A DNA stretch of 64,000 bases. It comes from Pseudomonas gessardii (GTDB lineage: Bacteria > Pseudomonadota > Gammaproteobacteria > Pseudomonadales > Pseudomonadaceae). Positions within the stretch are counted from its first letter, which is position 1. Each line of letters begins with the position of its first letter. Shown in pieces: positions 34,547 to 43,448 of this stretch. Made by a program: the position numbers and the translations under genes. Location: NCBI RefSeq assembly GCF_001983165.1, contig NZ_MNPU01000001.1:62001-126000 (forward strand), given 5' to 3'. The notes under the pieces were generated by a model, which ran no database searches, was not told the DNA's origin, and worked only from the letters and a program-made list of their open reading frames with translations.

Positions 34547-35557
34547 TCAGGTGCGGTGAAGGCGCCCGGAGACAAAGTGCCCCACATCATTGAACCCCGC
34601 TGTCGACGCATGCCCCGGTGTCACCAGTGAGTCAATAAACGCCTCATCCTCAGCACTGATCTTCACACCGAGCGCGCCGGTATAGGCGTCCCACTGCGCT
34701 TCGGTGCGCGGCCCGACAATCGCCGAGCTGACCGCCTGGTTGTTCAAAACCCAGGCAATCGCAAACTCCACAATCCCCACGCCACGCCCCTGAGTGTACT
34801 GCTGGATCTGCTGGGCAATGCGCAGCGACTCCACGCGCCATTCGGTTTCCAGGATGCGTTTGTCCTGGCGTGCGGCGCGGCTGCCGGCTTCGGGGGCGAT
34901 GTCCGGCGCGTACTTGCCACTGAGCACGCCACGGGCCAGCGGGCTGTAGGGCACCACGCCCAGGCCATAGGCGGCTGCGGCGGTGATCTGTTCCACCTCG
35001 GCCTGGCGGTTGACGATGTTGTACAGCGGCTGGCTGATGATTGGCCGGTCGACCCCCAGGCGTTCGGCCACGCGCACCACTTCGGCGATGCGCCAGCCGC
35101 GGTAGTTGGACAGCCCCCAGTAACGGATCTTGCCCTGGCGGATCAGGTCGCCGATCGCCGAAACCGTGACCTCCAGTGGGGTGTCGTGGTCTTCGCGGTG
35201 CAGGTAGTAGATGTCCAGGTAGTCGGTGTCGAGCCGGGTGAGGCTGGCTTCCAGCGCGTTGAACAGGCGCTTGCGGTTCAGGCCGCTGCGGTTGGGCAGG
35301 CCGTCCGGCGGGCCGAAGCCGACTTTGGAGGCCACGACCCAGTCGGCGCGATGGCGGCTGATGGCTTCGCCGACAATCTCTTCCGAGCGCCCGCCGGTGT
35401 AGACATCGGCGGTGTCGATAAAGTTGATGCCCTGGTCCCAGGCCTTGTCGATGATGCGCAGCGAGTCTTCGGTGTGGGTCTGTTCGCCAAACATCATGGT
35501 GCCCAGGGTCAGTGCGCTGACCTTGAGCCCGGACTGGCCCAGTGTGCGGTAAATCAT
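34547..35557 (-). CDS. Aldo/keto reductase
   Basis: 336 residues, NADPH-dependent TIM-barrel oxidoreductase of the YajO/YghZ-like branch. The catalytic tetrad can be placed at Asp/Tyr in FIDTADVYTGGRSEE, Lys in VVASKVGFG and His in YLHREDHD. Further motifs are GKIRYWGLSN, VPYSPLARGVLSGKY and the C-terminal cofactor-binding SSAIVGPRTEAQ. It lies 95 bases downstream of the ABC ATPase gene on the same strand, so it may be the last gene of that operon. The physiological substrate is unknown. Confidence 0.9.
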   Translation of the reverse strand: MIYRTLGQSGLKVSALTLGTMMFGEQTHTEDSLRIIDKAWDQGINFIDTADVYTGGRSEEIVGEAISRHRADWVVASKVGFGPPDGLPNRSGLNRKRLFNALEASLTRLDTDYLDIYYLHREDHDTPLEVTVSAIGDLIRQGKIRYWGLSNYRGWRIAEVVRVAERLGVDRPIISQPLYNIVNRQAEVEQITAAAAYGLGVVPYSPLARGVLSGKYAPDIAPEAGSRAARQDKRILETEWRVESLRIAQQIQQYTQGRGVGIVEFAIAWVLNNQAVSSAIVGPRTEAQWDAYTGALGVKISAEDEAFIDSLVTPGHASTAGFNDVGHFVSGRLHRT

Positions 35558-35652
35558 GGTGAGTTCCTCAAAAGCGCGGACAGTTGCTATGCAATACCAG
35601 AGAGCAAGGCGCTAGAACAGCTCTGGCACGGACAAAGAGCGCATGACCATCC

Positions 35653-37293
35653 TTATATGGCAATGGCGTAAGTAATGAAGTGGTGTGCGGGCGCCGGGGC
35701 CGGGCGGTCGATCTGCGGGATAGCATCGAGCAGGGCGCGGGTGTAGGCATGCTGGGGATGGTCAAACACCTCGCGCACAGGGCCGCTTTCCACCACTTCG
35801 CCGTCCTTCATCACCAGCACCCGCTCGCTGACCTGGTTGATCACCCCCAGGTCGTGGGAAATGAACAGGCAGGCCAGTTTCAGGCGTGACTTGAGGTCGG
35901 CCAGCAGCGCGAGGATCTGCGCCTGTACCGACACATCCAGGGCTGACACCGGCTCGTCGCACACCAGCACCTGGGGGTTGGGCGCCAGGGCGCGGGCAAT
36001 GGCGATGCGTTGGCGCTGGCCGCCGGAAAGTTCCAGGGGGCGGCGGTTGAGCACGCTGGCATCCAGGCGCACCAACTCCAGCAACTCCAGGGTGCGCGCC
36101 GGCCATTCCCGGCGCGGCAGGCCGGCGACGTGCAGCGCCTCGTCAAGCACGCGGGCCACGGTGTAGCGTGGGTCGAACGAACTTTGCGGGTCCTGGAACA
36201 CCACCTGGATACGCTGGCGCAGTTGGCGGCGTTGTGGCGCACTCAGCGCGCTCCAGGGCCGGCCGTTGAGCCACACATCGCCGGCGTCCGGGCGCTCCAG
36301 GCCCAGCAGCATGCGGGTAAGGGTGGTCTTGCCGCTGCCGGACTCGCCGACAATCCCCAGGGTTTCCCCGGCCCGCAGGCTGAAGCTGGCGTTGTGCACC
36401 GCGACATGGGGCTGGCCGTCGGGGCCGATAAAGGTTTTTTGCAGGTTGCGCGCCTCGATCAGCGGCAGGTCGAAGCGCTCGACGCTGGCCACTTTCGGCA
36501 CCGCCAGGGCCGGGCGCTGGAAATGCACCGCACGCCCGGCACGCAGTAGCGACTGGGTGTAGGGATGCTGCGGGTCATGCAGGATCGCCTCCACCGGACC
36601 CTGCTCGACAATCACCCCGTGATGCATCACCGCCACCCGGTCGGCCAGGCGCGACACCACCGCCAGGTCATGGCTGACCACCAGCATCGCCATGGCCTGG
36701 GAGCGCAGGGACTCCAGCAGGGCCAGGACCTGGGCCTGCACCGTGGCGTCCAGCGCCGTGGTCGGCTCATCGGCAATCAACAGGCGCGGGCCGGCGGCAA
36801 TCGCCGAGGCAATCAGTGCGCGCTGGCGCAGGCCGCCCGACAGTTGATGGGGGTACTGCAAGGCGCGCAACTCAGGCTGCGGCACGCCGACCGCGCGTAG
36901 CAACTCGATCACCCGCGCCTGGCGCCCATGGCGGTCCAGCGCCGTGTGCAGGCGCAGCGGTTCGGCAATTTCCTGGCCTACCGGGCGCAGCGGGTCGAGG
37001 GAACCAAGGGCGTCCTGCATCACACAGCCGATCTGCGCACCGCGCAGGGTCTGCCAGGCGCGGTCGTCCAGTTGGCGCAGGTCGGTGCCGGCAAACGCCA
37101 GGCGCTCGGCCTGCACCCGCGAGCCGGCGCCGCTCAGGCCGCTGAGGGTGCGTGAGGTGACGGTCTTGCCCGAGCCGGACTCGCCCACCAGCGCCAGGCA
37201 TTCACCGGCAGCCAGGCTGAACGAGATGCCCTTGATAATCGCTGTGTGGCCAAACTGCACCCGCAGGTCTTGTACATCCACTAACGGACTCAT
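35653..37293 (-). CDS. Peptide-type ABC transporter, fused double ATP-binding subunit (DppD-DppF)
   Basis: 546 residues containing two complete ATPase cassettes in one chain. First half: Walker A LVGESGSGKT, LSGGLRQR signature, LLIADEPTTALD Walker B. Second half: IVGESGSGKTT, LSGGQRQRIAIARAL, VLVCDEPVSALD. Each cassette ends in the oligopeptide-transporter tail (HPQHPYTQSLL and HPQHAYTRALL). Fusion of the two ATPases is common in GsiA-like systems. It energises import by the permeases at 37290 and 40800. The start overlaps the permease stop (ATGA). Confidence 0.94.
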   Translation of the reverse strand: MSPLVDVQDLRVQFGHTAIIKGISFSLAAGECLALVGESGSGKTVTSRTLSGLSGAGSRVQAERLAFAGTDLRQLDDRAWQTLRGAQIGCVMQDALGSLDPLRPVGQEIAEPLRLHTALDRHGRQARVIELLRAVGVPQPELRALQYPHQLSGGLRQRALIASAIAAGPRLLIADEPTTALDATVQAQVLALLESLRSQAMAMLVVSHDLAVVSRLADRVAVMHHGVIVEQGPVEAILHDPQHPYTQSLLRAGRAVHFQRPALAVPKVASVERFDLPLIEARNLQKTFIGPDGQPHVAVHNASFSLRAGETLGIVGESGSGKTTLTRMLLGLERPDAGDVWLNGRPWSALSAPQRRQLRQRIQVVFQDPQSSFDPRYTVARVLDEALHVAGLPRREWPARTLELLELVRLDASVLNRRPLELSGGQRQRIAIARALAPNPQVLVCDEPVSALDVSVQAQILALLADLKSRLKLACLFISHDLGVINQVSERVLVMKDGEVVESGPVREVFDHPQHAYTRALLDAIPQIDRPAPAPAHHFITYAIAI

Positions 37294-38141
37294 CGGGATT
37301 TACCCTCGCTGCGCGCCAGCCAGTCCCGGCCAATGGCGGTGATCGACACCACCGTCAGGATGATCGCCACACTCGGCCAGGCCACCAGCCACCAGGCATT
37401 GGCCAGGTAGTTGCGGCCCATGGCGAGCATCGAACCCCATTCCGGCGCGGGCGGTGAGGCGCCAAAGCCGAGAAAGCTCAACGCCGCGCCGGTGATGATG
37501 TTATGGCCGATACCGATGGTGGCGAGGATCAGGATCGGCTTGATCGCATTGGGCAGCACATGCCGCAACACCACGGCGGCGCGATGCCGACCGAGGGTGG
37601 TGGCGGCTTCGACGTAGGGGGCATCGCGCACCACCAGGGTCTGCGCGCGCACCATCCGTGCAAAACGCGGGATGCTTGCCACGCCCACCGCGATCAGGGT
37701 GATCCACAGGCCCTGCCCCCAGAACGTGATGATTACCAGGGCCAGCAGCAAGTCGGGAAAGGCCAGCAGCACATCGATCAAGCGCATGATCGCGCCATCC
37801 ACCAGGCGCGGCCCCAGCCCGGCCGCCAGGCCGAGGAGGATCCCGGCGCCCAGGCCGATGGCCGTGGACACCAGGCCCATCAACAGTGAAGGCCGCACCC
37901 CGTGGATCAAGCGGGCAAGTACATCGCGGCCGTTTTCATCGGTGCCCAGCCAGTGGCTGCTGCCGGGCGGCAGGTAGGCGTTGCGGGCGGCGGCGGCCAG
38001 TGGGTCGGTACTGGTCAGCCAGTGCGGCACGAGCGCCGCGATCAGCAAGCCGAGCACGAACAGCCAGGCCAGTGACAGGCCGGGGCGAAAGGTGTTCGGC
38101 AAGGCAAGGGTAAAGTGCCAGGGAGCTGCATAGGTGCTCAT
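37290..38141 (-). CDS. Peptide-type ABC transporter permease (DppC family)
   Basis: 283 residues with about six membrane helices. The N-terminal segment LTSTDPLAAAARNAYLPPGSSHWLGTDENGRDVLARLIHGVRPSL is the DppC/OppC hallmark. The cytoplasmic EAA loop is YVEAATTLGRHRAAVVLRHVLPNAI. It pairs with the DppB-type permease at 40800-41723, from which it is separated by two monooxygenase genes. Both ends overlap neighbouring genes by four bases, so it is translated with the LLM gene and the ATPase gene. Confidence 0.94.
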   Translation of the reverse strand: MSTYAAPWHFTLALPNTFRPGLSLAWLFVLGLLIAALVPHWLTSTDPLAAAARNAYLPPGSSHWLGTDENGRDVLARLIHGVRPSLLMGLVSTAIGLGAGILLGLAAGLGPRLVDGAIMRLIDVLLAFPDLLLALVIITFWGQGLWITLIAVGVASIPRFARMVRAQTLVVRDAPYVEAATTLGRHRAAVVLRHVLPNAIKPILILATIGIGHNIITGAALSFLGFGASPPAPEWGSMLAMGRNYLANAWWLVAWPSVAIILTVVSITAIGRDWLARSEGKSR

Positions 38142-39467
38142 GCCCGGCTCCTCGCATACTGACTCTGCGGGTACGGCAACCCCAGGTGCTCACGCAACGT
38201 GCTGCCACTGTACTCATGGCGAAATACCCCGCGCTTGCGCAGCAGCGGCACCACTTCATCGACAAACACCTCGACCCCTGAAGGAAACATGTCCGGCATG
38301 ATGTTGAAGCCATCGGCGGCGCCCGCGAGGAACCAGTGTTCGAGGGTGTCGGCCACATGTTCCGGGGTGCCCACCAGCAAGCGATGGCCGACCAGGATGC
38401 GCCGCGACAGTTCGCGCACGGTCAGGCCTTCGCGGCGGGCCAGGTTGAGTTGAGCTTCGAGAAACCCCTGGGAGCCTTTCTCATAGGTGCCGATCTCACC
38501 GATCCGCGCCCACGGCAGCGGCGCATCCAGCGCCAGCTCCTCGGCGGGGATGCCAATCCGCGCAGCCACTTGCTGAATCAGGCCCTGTTCGCCGTGGTAG
38601 GCATTGAGTTGATCAAAGCGCGCCTGGGCTTCGGCCTCGCTGCTGCCGATCACCGTGGACAGGCCCGGCATGATTTTCAGGTGCTCGGGGTTGCGTCCCC
38701 ATTGCTGGGCGCGTTGTTTCATGTCGCGGTAGAAGTGCTGGCCATCTTCCAGGCTGGTCTGGGTGGTGAAAATCGCATCGGCATAGCGCGAACCCAGGGC
38801 CTTGCCGCCCTCCGACGAGCCCGCCTGCACCAGCACCGGCCGGCCCTGGGGCGAGCGCGGCAGGTTCAGCGGGCCCTTGATGGAAAAGTGCTGGCCGACA
38901 AAGTCCTGGGGGTGGATCTTGCCGGGGTGGGCATAGCGCCCGTTGACGGCATCGCCGATGACGGCGTCGTCCTCCCAGCTGTCCCAGAGCTTGCACGCGA
39001 TGTCGATAAACTCTTCGGCGCGGGCATAGCGCTGTTCGTGCTGCAACTGGTTGGCCAGGCCGAAATTCTGCGCGGCGGCGTCGGTGGCGTTGGTCACCAC
39101 ATTCCAGGCGGCGCGGCCGCCGCTGATATGGTCCAGGGAGGCAAAGCGCCGCGCCAGGTTGTAGGGGTCGTTATAGGTGCTGGAGGCGGTGGCGATCACC
39201 CCCGATGCGCTGTGTGGCCAGGGCCACGGCGGTCAGCAGGATAGTCGGTTCCAGGCGGCCCAGCGGTTGCGTGGCCACATCGCCTACCAGGGCCGGGCCG
39301 TCGGCGAGGAAGATCGCATCCAGGCAGCCCCGTTCGGCAATACGCGCGATAGTGCGGTAGTACTCCACATCCAGGTAGGCATTGGCCGGTACTTCGCCGA
39401 CCCGCCAGGCCGCCGCGTGGGCGCCGAAACCGAGGATGTTCATGCCAATGCTCATATGCTTTTTCAT
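38138..39467 (-). pseudogene. LLM-class flavin-dependent monooxygenase (NtaA/SnaA/DszA-like), frameshifted
   Basis: The N-terminal part (39467 to about 39204; MKKHMSIGMNILGFGAHAAAWR...LATQRIG) and the C-terminal part (VIATASSTYNDPYNLARRFASLDHISGGRAAW... to 38138) are in different frames but together make one typical FMN-dependent LLM monooxygenase of about 440 residues. The break falls in a run of five Cs (39199-39203; G5 in the gene), and one base fewer restores the expected RIGVIATAS. The original frame stops 11 codons later. Family members oxidise nitrilotriacetate, methyl sulfones or dibenzothiophene sulfone with an FMNH2-supplying reductase. It may be a true pseudogene, a phase-variable tract or a sequencing error. 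Confidence 0.85.
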
Positions 39468-39481
39468 GCAGGTTCCTGGGG

Positions 39482-40723
39482 TTAGACGGCGCTGGCTTCA
39501 TCGCGGGCGCTGGCCTGTTCGGGGTGGTCGGCCACCGCCTGTGCCTGGGCGGCGCGCCAGGCGGCAGCGGGGCTGACATCGTTGAGGTAGAAGTCGCCCA
39601 GGGCCCGCTCGCGGTAGATCGCCGGGTTGTGCGAGGCCAGGGTGCGGGCATTGCGCCAATGCCGGTCGAGGCGCCGCACCTGGCTGGTGGCCGAGGCACC
39701 GCCGACCTCGAACAGCAGGCTGGTGGCTTCCAGCACCAGGGGCAGGATCACTTGCTGGGCCTGGTAGGTGCGCACATCCGCGTTGACATAGTGTGCCTCG
39801 CTAATGGAGCCGTCGAGCACGGCCTCATGGGTGGTTTGTAACACCTGCGCGGTGCTCTGCACCAGACTGTCGGCGGCATAGGACAGGCTCGACAGCTTGC
39901 CGATCACCCGTTGCACCAACGGATCCAGGCGCGGGCTGGATTGCCCGGGAATGCCGAAGGCGCGGGTGCGGCCCTGGACAAATTCGACGGCATCGCGCAA
40001 CGCGGCGCGGGCGATCCCGGCCAGGGTCGCCAGGTGGAACAACTGGTAGAACGCCGAGATATACGACTCGGCCCGCAGTTCGTCGGGCTTGAAGCGGCGC
40101 AGTAGCTGATGTTCGAGCACCGTCACCTGGTCGAAGCGTGTAGTACCGCTGCCACTTAGGCGCTGGCCAAAACCGTCCCAGTCATCCACGCGGGTCACGC
40201 CGGGTGCATCGGTGGGCACCACCACGCTGATAAAGTCGGCCCCGTCGGCGGCGGCCACGGCGATCCAGTCGGCATACAAGGTGCCGGTGCAGTAATACTT
40301 CTGGCCGTCCAGTTGCCAGCCTTCGGCGGTGGGTTTGAGGGTTACCGAGTTGCTGGTGGTGTCACTGCGCTCGGCCATGGCCGCGCCCCACAATTGCCCG
40401 GCGACCACCTTGGGCAACCAGTATGCCTGGGAGTCGCGATCCAGGCTGACCAGCCGGCCTTCGACAAAGCCGAAATGCGCGCGCACGATCTGGGGCAGGT
40501 TCGAGTCGGCGCTGCCCAGCTCAATCAGCAAGGCGAACAGCTCCGGCAGGCTGGCGCCGAGGCCGCCCTGGCTGCGCGGTACGCGCAGGGCGCCAAAACC
40601 TGCGGTTTTCAGCCAATCGACGGCGTCGAAGGCCAGGGTGCGCTCCTGCTCACGTTGCACCGCGCCTTGGGCAATGCGCTGGAAAATCGGGGCGAAGCGT
40701 GTGTGCAGTGGGGTGTCGCTCAT
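39482..40723 (-). CDS. Acyl-CoA dehydrogenase-fold flavoprotein monooxygenase (DszC/SfnC-like)
   Basis: 413 residues with the acyl-CoA dehydrogenase fold: N-terminal helical domain (WLKTAGFGALRVPRSQGGLGAS), central beta domain (GAAMAERSDTTSN, GWQLDGQKYYCTGTLYADW) and C-terminal helices ending with the RHWRNARTLASHNP motif. That His-x-x-Asn/Asp-x-Arg-Thr ending is typical of DszC/SfnC/IsoC-type monooxygenases using reduced flavin rather than true dehydrogenases. It is encoded between a permease gene and the LLM gene, so it probably attacks an imported organosulfur or similar compound. ATG 40723 is chosen because homology starts there. Confidence 0.85.
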   Translation of the reverse strand: MSDTPLHTRFAPIFQRIAQGAVQREQERTLAFDAVDWLKTAGFGALRVPRSQGGLGASLPELFALLIELGSADSNLPQIVRAHFGFVEGRLVSLDRDSQAYWLPKVVAGQLWGAAMAERSDTTSNSVTLKPTAEGWQLDGQKYYCTGTLYADWIAVAAADGADFISVVVPTDAPGVTRVDDWDGFGQRLSGSGTTRFDQVTVLEHQLLRRFKPDELRAESYISAFYQLFHLATLAGIARAALRDAVEFVQGRTRAFGIPGQSSPRLDPLVQRVIGKLSSLSYAADSLVQSTAQVLQTTHEAVLDGSISEAHYVNADVRTYQAQQVILPLVLEATSLLFEVGGASATSQVRRLDRHWRNARTLASHNPAIYRERALGDFYLNDVSPAAAWRAAQAQAVADHPEQASARDEASAV

Positions 40724-40799
40724 AGTCGGTTCCTTACTTGAATACAGTATTTGAGGTTGTCGGTGATCCACTGTGGGAGCAGCCTGTGTGAATCAGCCG

Positions 40800-41723
40800 T
40801 CATCGCGGTTTAACCCGTGGATCAATCAACCCGTTGAGCACATCCACCACCAGGTTCACCACCACATAAACCAGCGCCGCCAACAACGTGATCCCCAGCA
40901 CCACCGGCGCATCCTTGGCCACGGCTGCATCGAGCATCATTCGCCCGATACCCTGGCGGGCAAACAGCATTTCGGTGACCACCGCGCCGCCCAGCAGGCT
41001 GGCGAAGATAAAGCCAGACAAGGTCACCAGCGGCACCAGGGCATGGCGCAATGCGTGGCGCAGGCGCACGGCGGTCTGCGACAGGCCACGGGCGCGGGCC
41101 ATGGCGATAAAGGGTTGCTCGAGGATGTCTTCCAGCTCCTGGCGCAACACCTGGCTGAGCATCCCGGCAATCGGCAGCGCCAGGGCCAGGGTCGGCAGGA
41201 TCAGGGTTTGCCAGCCGTTGGAGCCTGCCGGCGGCAGCACCGGCCACTGGAACGAAAACACCAGCAACAGCAAAATCCCAAGCACGAATGACGGCGATGA
41301 CGACAACACCAGCTCGCTAGCCGAAGCCACACGGCGCACCCAGGGATTGCGCTTGGCGGTAAGCACGGCGCTGGCCAGGGCCAGGCCGATGGCCAGCAGC
41401 GCCGCACTCAGGGCCAGTTGCAGCGTCGCGCCAATCTGCTTGCCGATGGCCTCGGTGACGGGAATGCGCAAGCGGTACGACTCGCCGAAATCACCGTGGG
41501 CGATCCGCCCCACATAGCGCCCGTATTGCACCCACAACGGTTGGTCAAAGCCGTATTCCTCGCGGACCTGGGCCAGTTGCTGCGGGGTGGGGATGGCGTC
41601 CGGCCCGCCGAGAATCGCCAGCACCGGGTCGCCGGCACTGAAATGGATGGCAACGAAGGTCAGGGTGGCCGCGCCCCACAGCACGCCCAGGCCGGCCAGT
41701 AGTCGAGCGGCAAGCCGTTTCAT
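40800..41723 (-). CDS. Peptide-type ABC transporter permease (DppB family)
   Basis: 307 residues with six membrane helices. The N-terminus (LLAGLGVLWGAATLTFVAIHFSAGDPVLAILGG) is the DppB pattern, and the EAA-like loop is QPFIAMARARGLSQTAVRLRHALRHALVPLV, followed by TEMLFARQGIGRMMLDA. It forms the translocation pore with the DppC-type permease at 37290. Its start overlaps the stop of the solute-binding protein gene; a 76-base gap with half a REP core separates it from the downstream flavoprotein gene. Confidence 0.94.
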   Translation of the reverse strand: MKRLAARLLAGLGVLWGAATLTFVAIHFSAGDPVLAILGGPDAIPTPQQLAQVREEYGFDQPLWVQYGRYVGRIAHGDFGESYRLRIPVTEAIGKQIGATLQLALSAALLAIGLALASAVLTAKRNPWVRRVASASELVLSSSPSFVLGILLLLVFSFQWPVLPPAGSNGWQTLILPTLALALPIAGMLSQVLRQELEDILEQPFIAMARARGLSQTAVRLRHALRHALVPLVTLSGFIFASLLGGAVVTEMLFARQGIGRMMLDAAVAKDAPVVLGITLLAALVYVVVNLVVDVLNGLIDPRVKPR

Positions 41724-43432
41724 GGTGCCTCCTGGTCCAGCCAGACGCTGGTAAAAAATGGGGTGTTGTGCACGGTGTCGAAGATCAGCCCCTTGACCGC
41801 CGTGCGATAGGCAATCAGCACCTGGCTCTCGAAGTCCGGCACCGCCGGCACCATTTCGGTCAGGCGTTGTTGCGCGGCGCTGTACAGGGCCTGCAATTGC
41901 AACGGGTCATGGGCGCGGCGGGCGGCGCTGAGCAGTTGGTCCAGGTGCGGGTCGCTGAGGTTGCTGAGGTTGTTGCCACTTTTGCCTGGCGAGGCGCGCG
42001 AGTCGCTGTGGTACAGGATGTACAGGCCGTCGGGGGTGTTGGTGTGCCAATAGCCGCCGCCGATGGCGTCGTAGTTGCCCGCCGTGCGGCGGTCGCTGAG
42101 CTGGGCCAGGGGCAGCATTTGAATGGTCAGTTGCATGCCGACTTTCTTCACGTCCGCCTGCACGGCAACCGCAACGTTGCTGGGGAATGACGGGCTTTCA
42201 AAACCCAGCAGTTGCGCCGTCAGGCGTCGGCCGTCCTTGAGCCGATAGCCCTGGGCATCGCGCTGGGTCCAGCCGGCTTCGTCCAGTTGGCGGTTGGCGG
42301 CGTCAACGTCGTATTTCAAGACATCGCGGTAGGCCGGGTCGTAGAACGGCGTGTTCACCGCCAGGTAATCGCTCTTGGGCAAGAACTCGCCGAACCCGGC
42401 AATCCAGGCCAGGCCGTCACGGTCGATGGCCTGGGCGATGGCCTTGCGCACCCGCACATCGTCGAACGGGAAGCGCAGGGTGTTGAAGGTAAGGCTGCGA
42501 TAAGGGCTGGCCATGCGGATTCGATTGCGCACCACCAGGTTCTGCGAGGCGCGCATCGCCGCCGTATTCTGCGCCGGGGCATCCAGGGTGAAGTCCGAGC
42601 GTTTGGATTGCAGGGTGCTGTAGCGGGTCATGGCCTCGGGGACGATGTTCAGCTCGATACGGTCCAGGTAGGCCGGGCCGACGTGCCGGGTGACCGGCGG
42701 TGCCCAGTGGTAATCGGCGCGCTTGATAAAGGTCGCGCCTTGTTCGCGGGTGTAGCTTTGCAGTACGAACGGCCCGGAACCGATGGGGTGCTCGGCGATG
42801 CTCCTGGGCGCTTCGCGGATCTGTTTGGGCGAGACCATGCTCAGCCAGGACTGGGCCAACACATACAAAAACGGCGAGTAGGGCTCGCGCAGGCGGGCCT
42901 CGAAGGTGTAGTCGTCGATGATCCGGCCCTCGATGTAGGGCGCGATATAGGCGGCGGCCAGGGGGGATTTGGTGGCCGGGTCGCGCATATGTTCCAGGTT
43001 GACCCGCAGCGCCTCGGCGTTGAATTTTTCGCCGTCGCTGAAGGTTACGTCGTCACGCAGGTGGAAGGTGTAGGTCTTGCCATCTTGCGAGACGTCCCAG
43101 GACTTGGCCAGCCAGGGCGAGAGTTTGCCGTGCTCGTCCTGATACAGCAGGCAGTCGTAGACGATGCGCGCCAGCCATTGCACGTTGCCGTGGTAGCTGG
43201 AATGCACATCGAAGGTGCCGGTATCCAGCGCGGCCGACATGCGCAGAGTGCCGCCCGGCGTGCCCTGGCGGGTTTGGTGGTAGTCGCTGGGGTCGTAGCT
43301 GAGCAGGCCCTGGGCGTCCAGGTGCCCGTCCACCCGTTGCATCGAGCTGGGCGGTGGGGTGTCCGGCGAGCAGGCGCCCACCAGCAGCAACCCCAGGAGC
43401 AGGCCAAACCGGCTCCAGTGATTGATCGGCAT
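41720..43432 (-). CDS. Periplasmic solute-binding lipoprotein, SBP family 5
   Basis: 570 residues. Type II signal peptide with lipobox VGAC (Cys21), then the extracellular solute-binding family 5 fold: GGTLRMSAALDTGTFDVHSS, WLAKSWDVSQDGKTYTFHLRDDVTFSDG, FPFDDVRVRKAIAQAIDRDGLAW. Members bind peptides, nickel, glutathione or small organic molecules. The context of TonB receptor plus flavin monooxygenases argues for a non-peptide nutrient, perhaps organosulfur. The frame opens 33 codons upstream, but ATG 43432 fits the lipoprotein signal. It follows the receptor gene by 16 bases. Confidence 0.92.
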   Translation of the reverse strand: MPINHWSRFGLLLGLLLVGACSPDTPPPSSMQRVDGHLDAQGLLSYDPSDYHQTRQGTPGGTLRMSAALDTGTFDVHSSYHGNVQWLARIVYDCLLYQDEHGKLSPWLAKSWDVSQDGKTYTFHLRDDVTFSDGEKFNAEALRVNLEHMRDPATKSPLAAAYIAPYIEGRIIDDYTFEARLREPYSPFLYVLAQSWLSMVSPKQIREAPRSIAEHPIGSGPFVLQSYTREQGATFIKRADYHWAPPVTRHVGPAYLDRIELNIVPEAMTRYSTLQSKRSDFTLDAPAQNTAAMRASQNLVVRNRIRMASPYRSLTFNTLRFPFDDVRVRKAIAQAIDRDGLAWIAGFGEFLPKSDYLAVNTPFYDPAYRDVLKYDVDAANRQLDEAGWTQRDAQGYRLKDGRRLTAQLLGFESPSFPSNVAVAVQADVKKVGMQLTIQMLPLAQLSDRRTAGNYDAIGGGYWHTNTPDGLYILYHSDSRASPGKSGNNLSNLSDPHLDQLLSAARRAHDPLQLQALYSAAQQRLTEMVPAVPDFESQVLIAYRTAVKGLIFDTVHNTPFFTSVWLDQEAP

Positions 43433-43448
43433 CGTCAAGGCTCCCACC

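Noticed and set aside
38138..39199. Treating the C-terminal LLM frame as a complete 353-residue gene
   Set aside because: It lacks the N-terminal barrel strands, which are present immediately upstream in another frame; the gene is better described as frameshifted.
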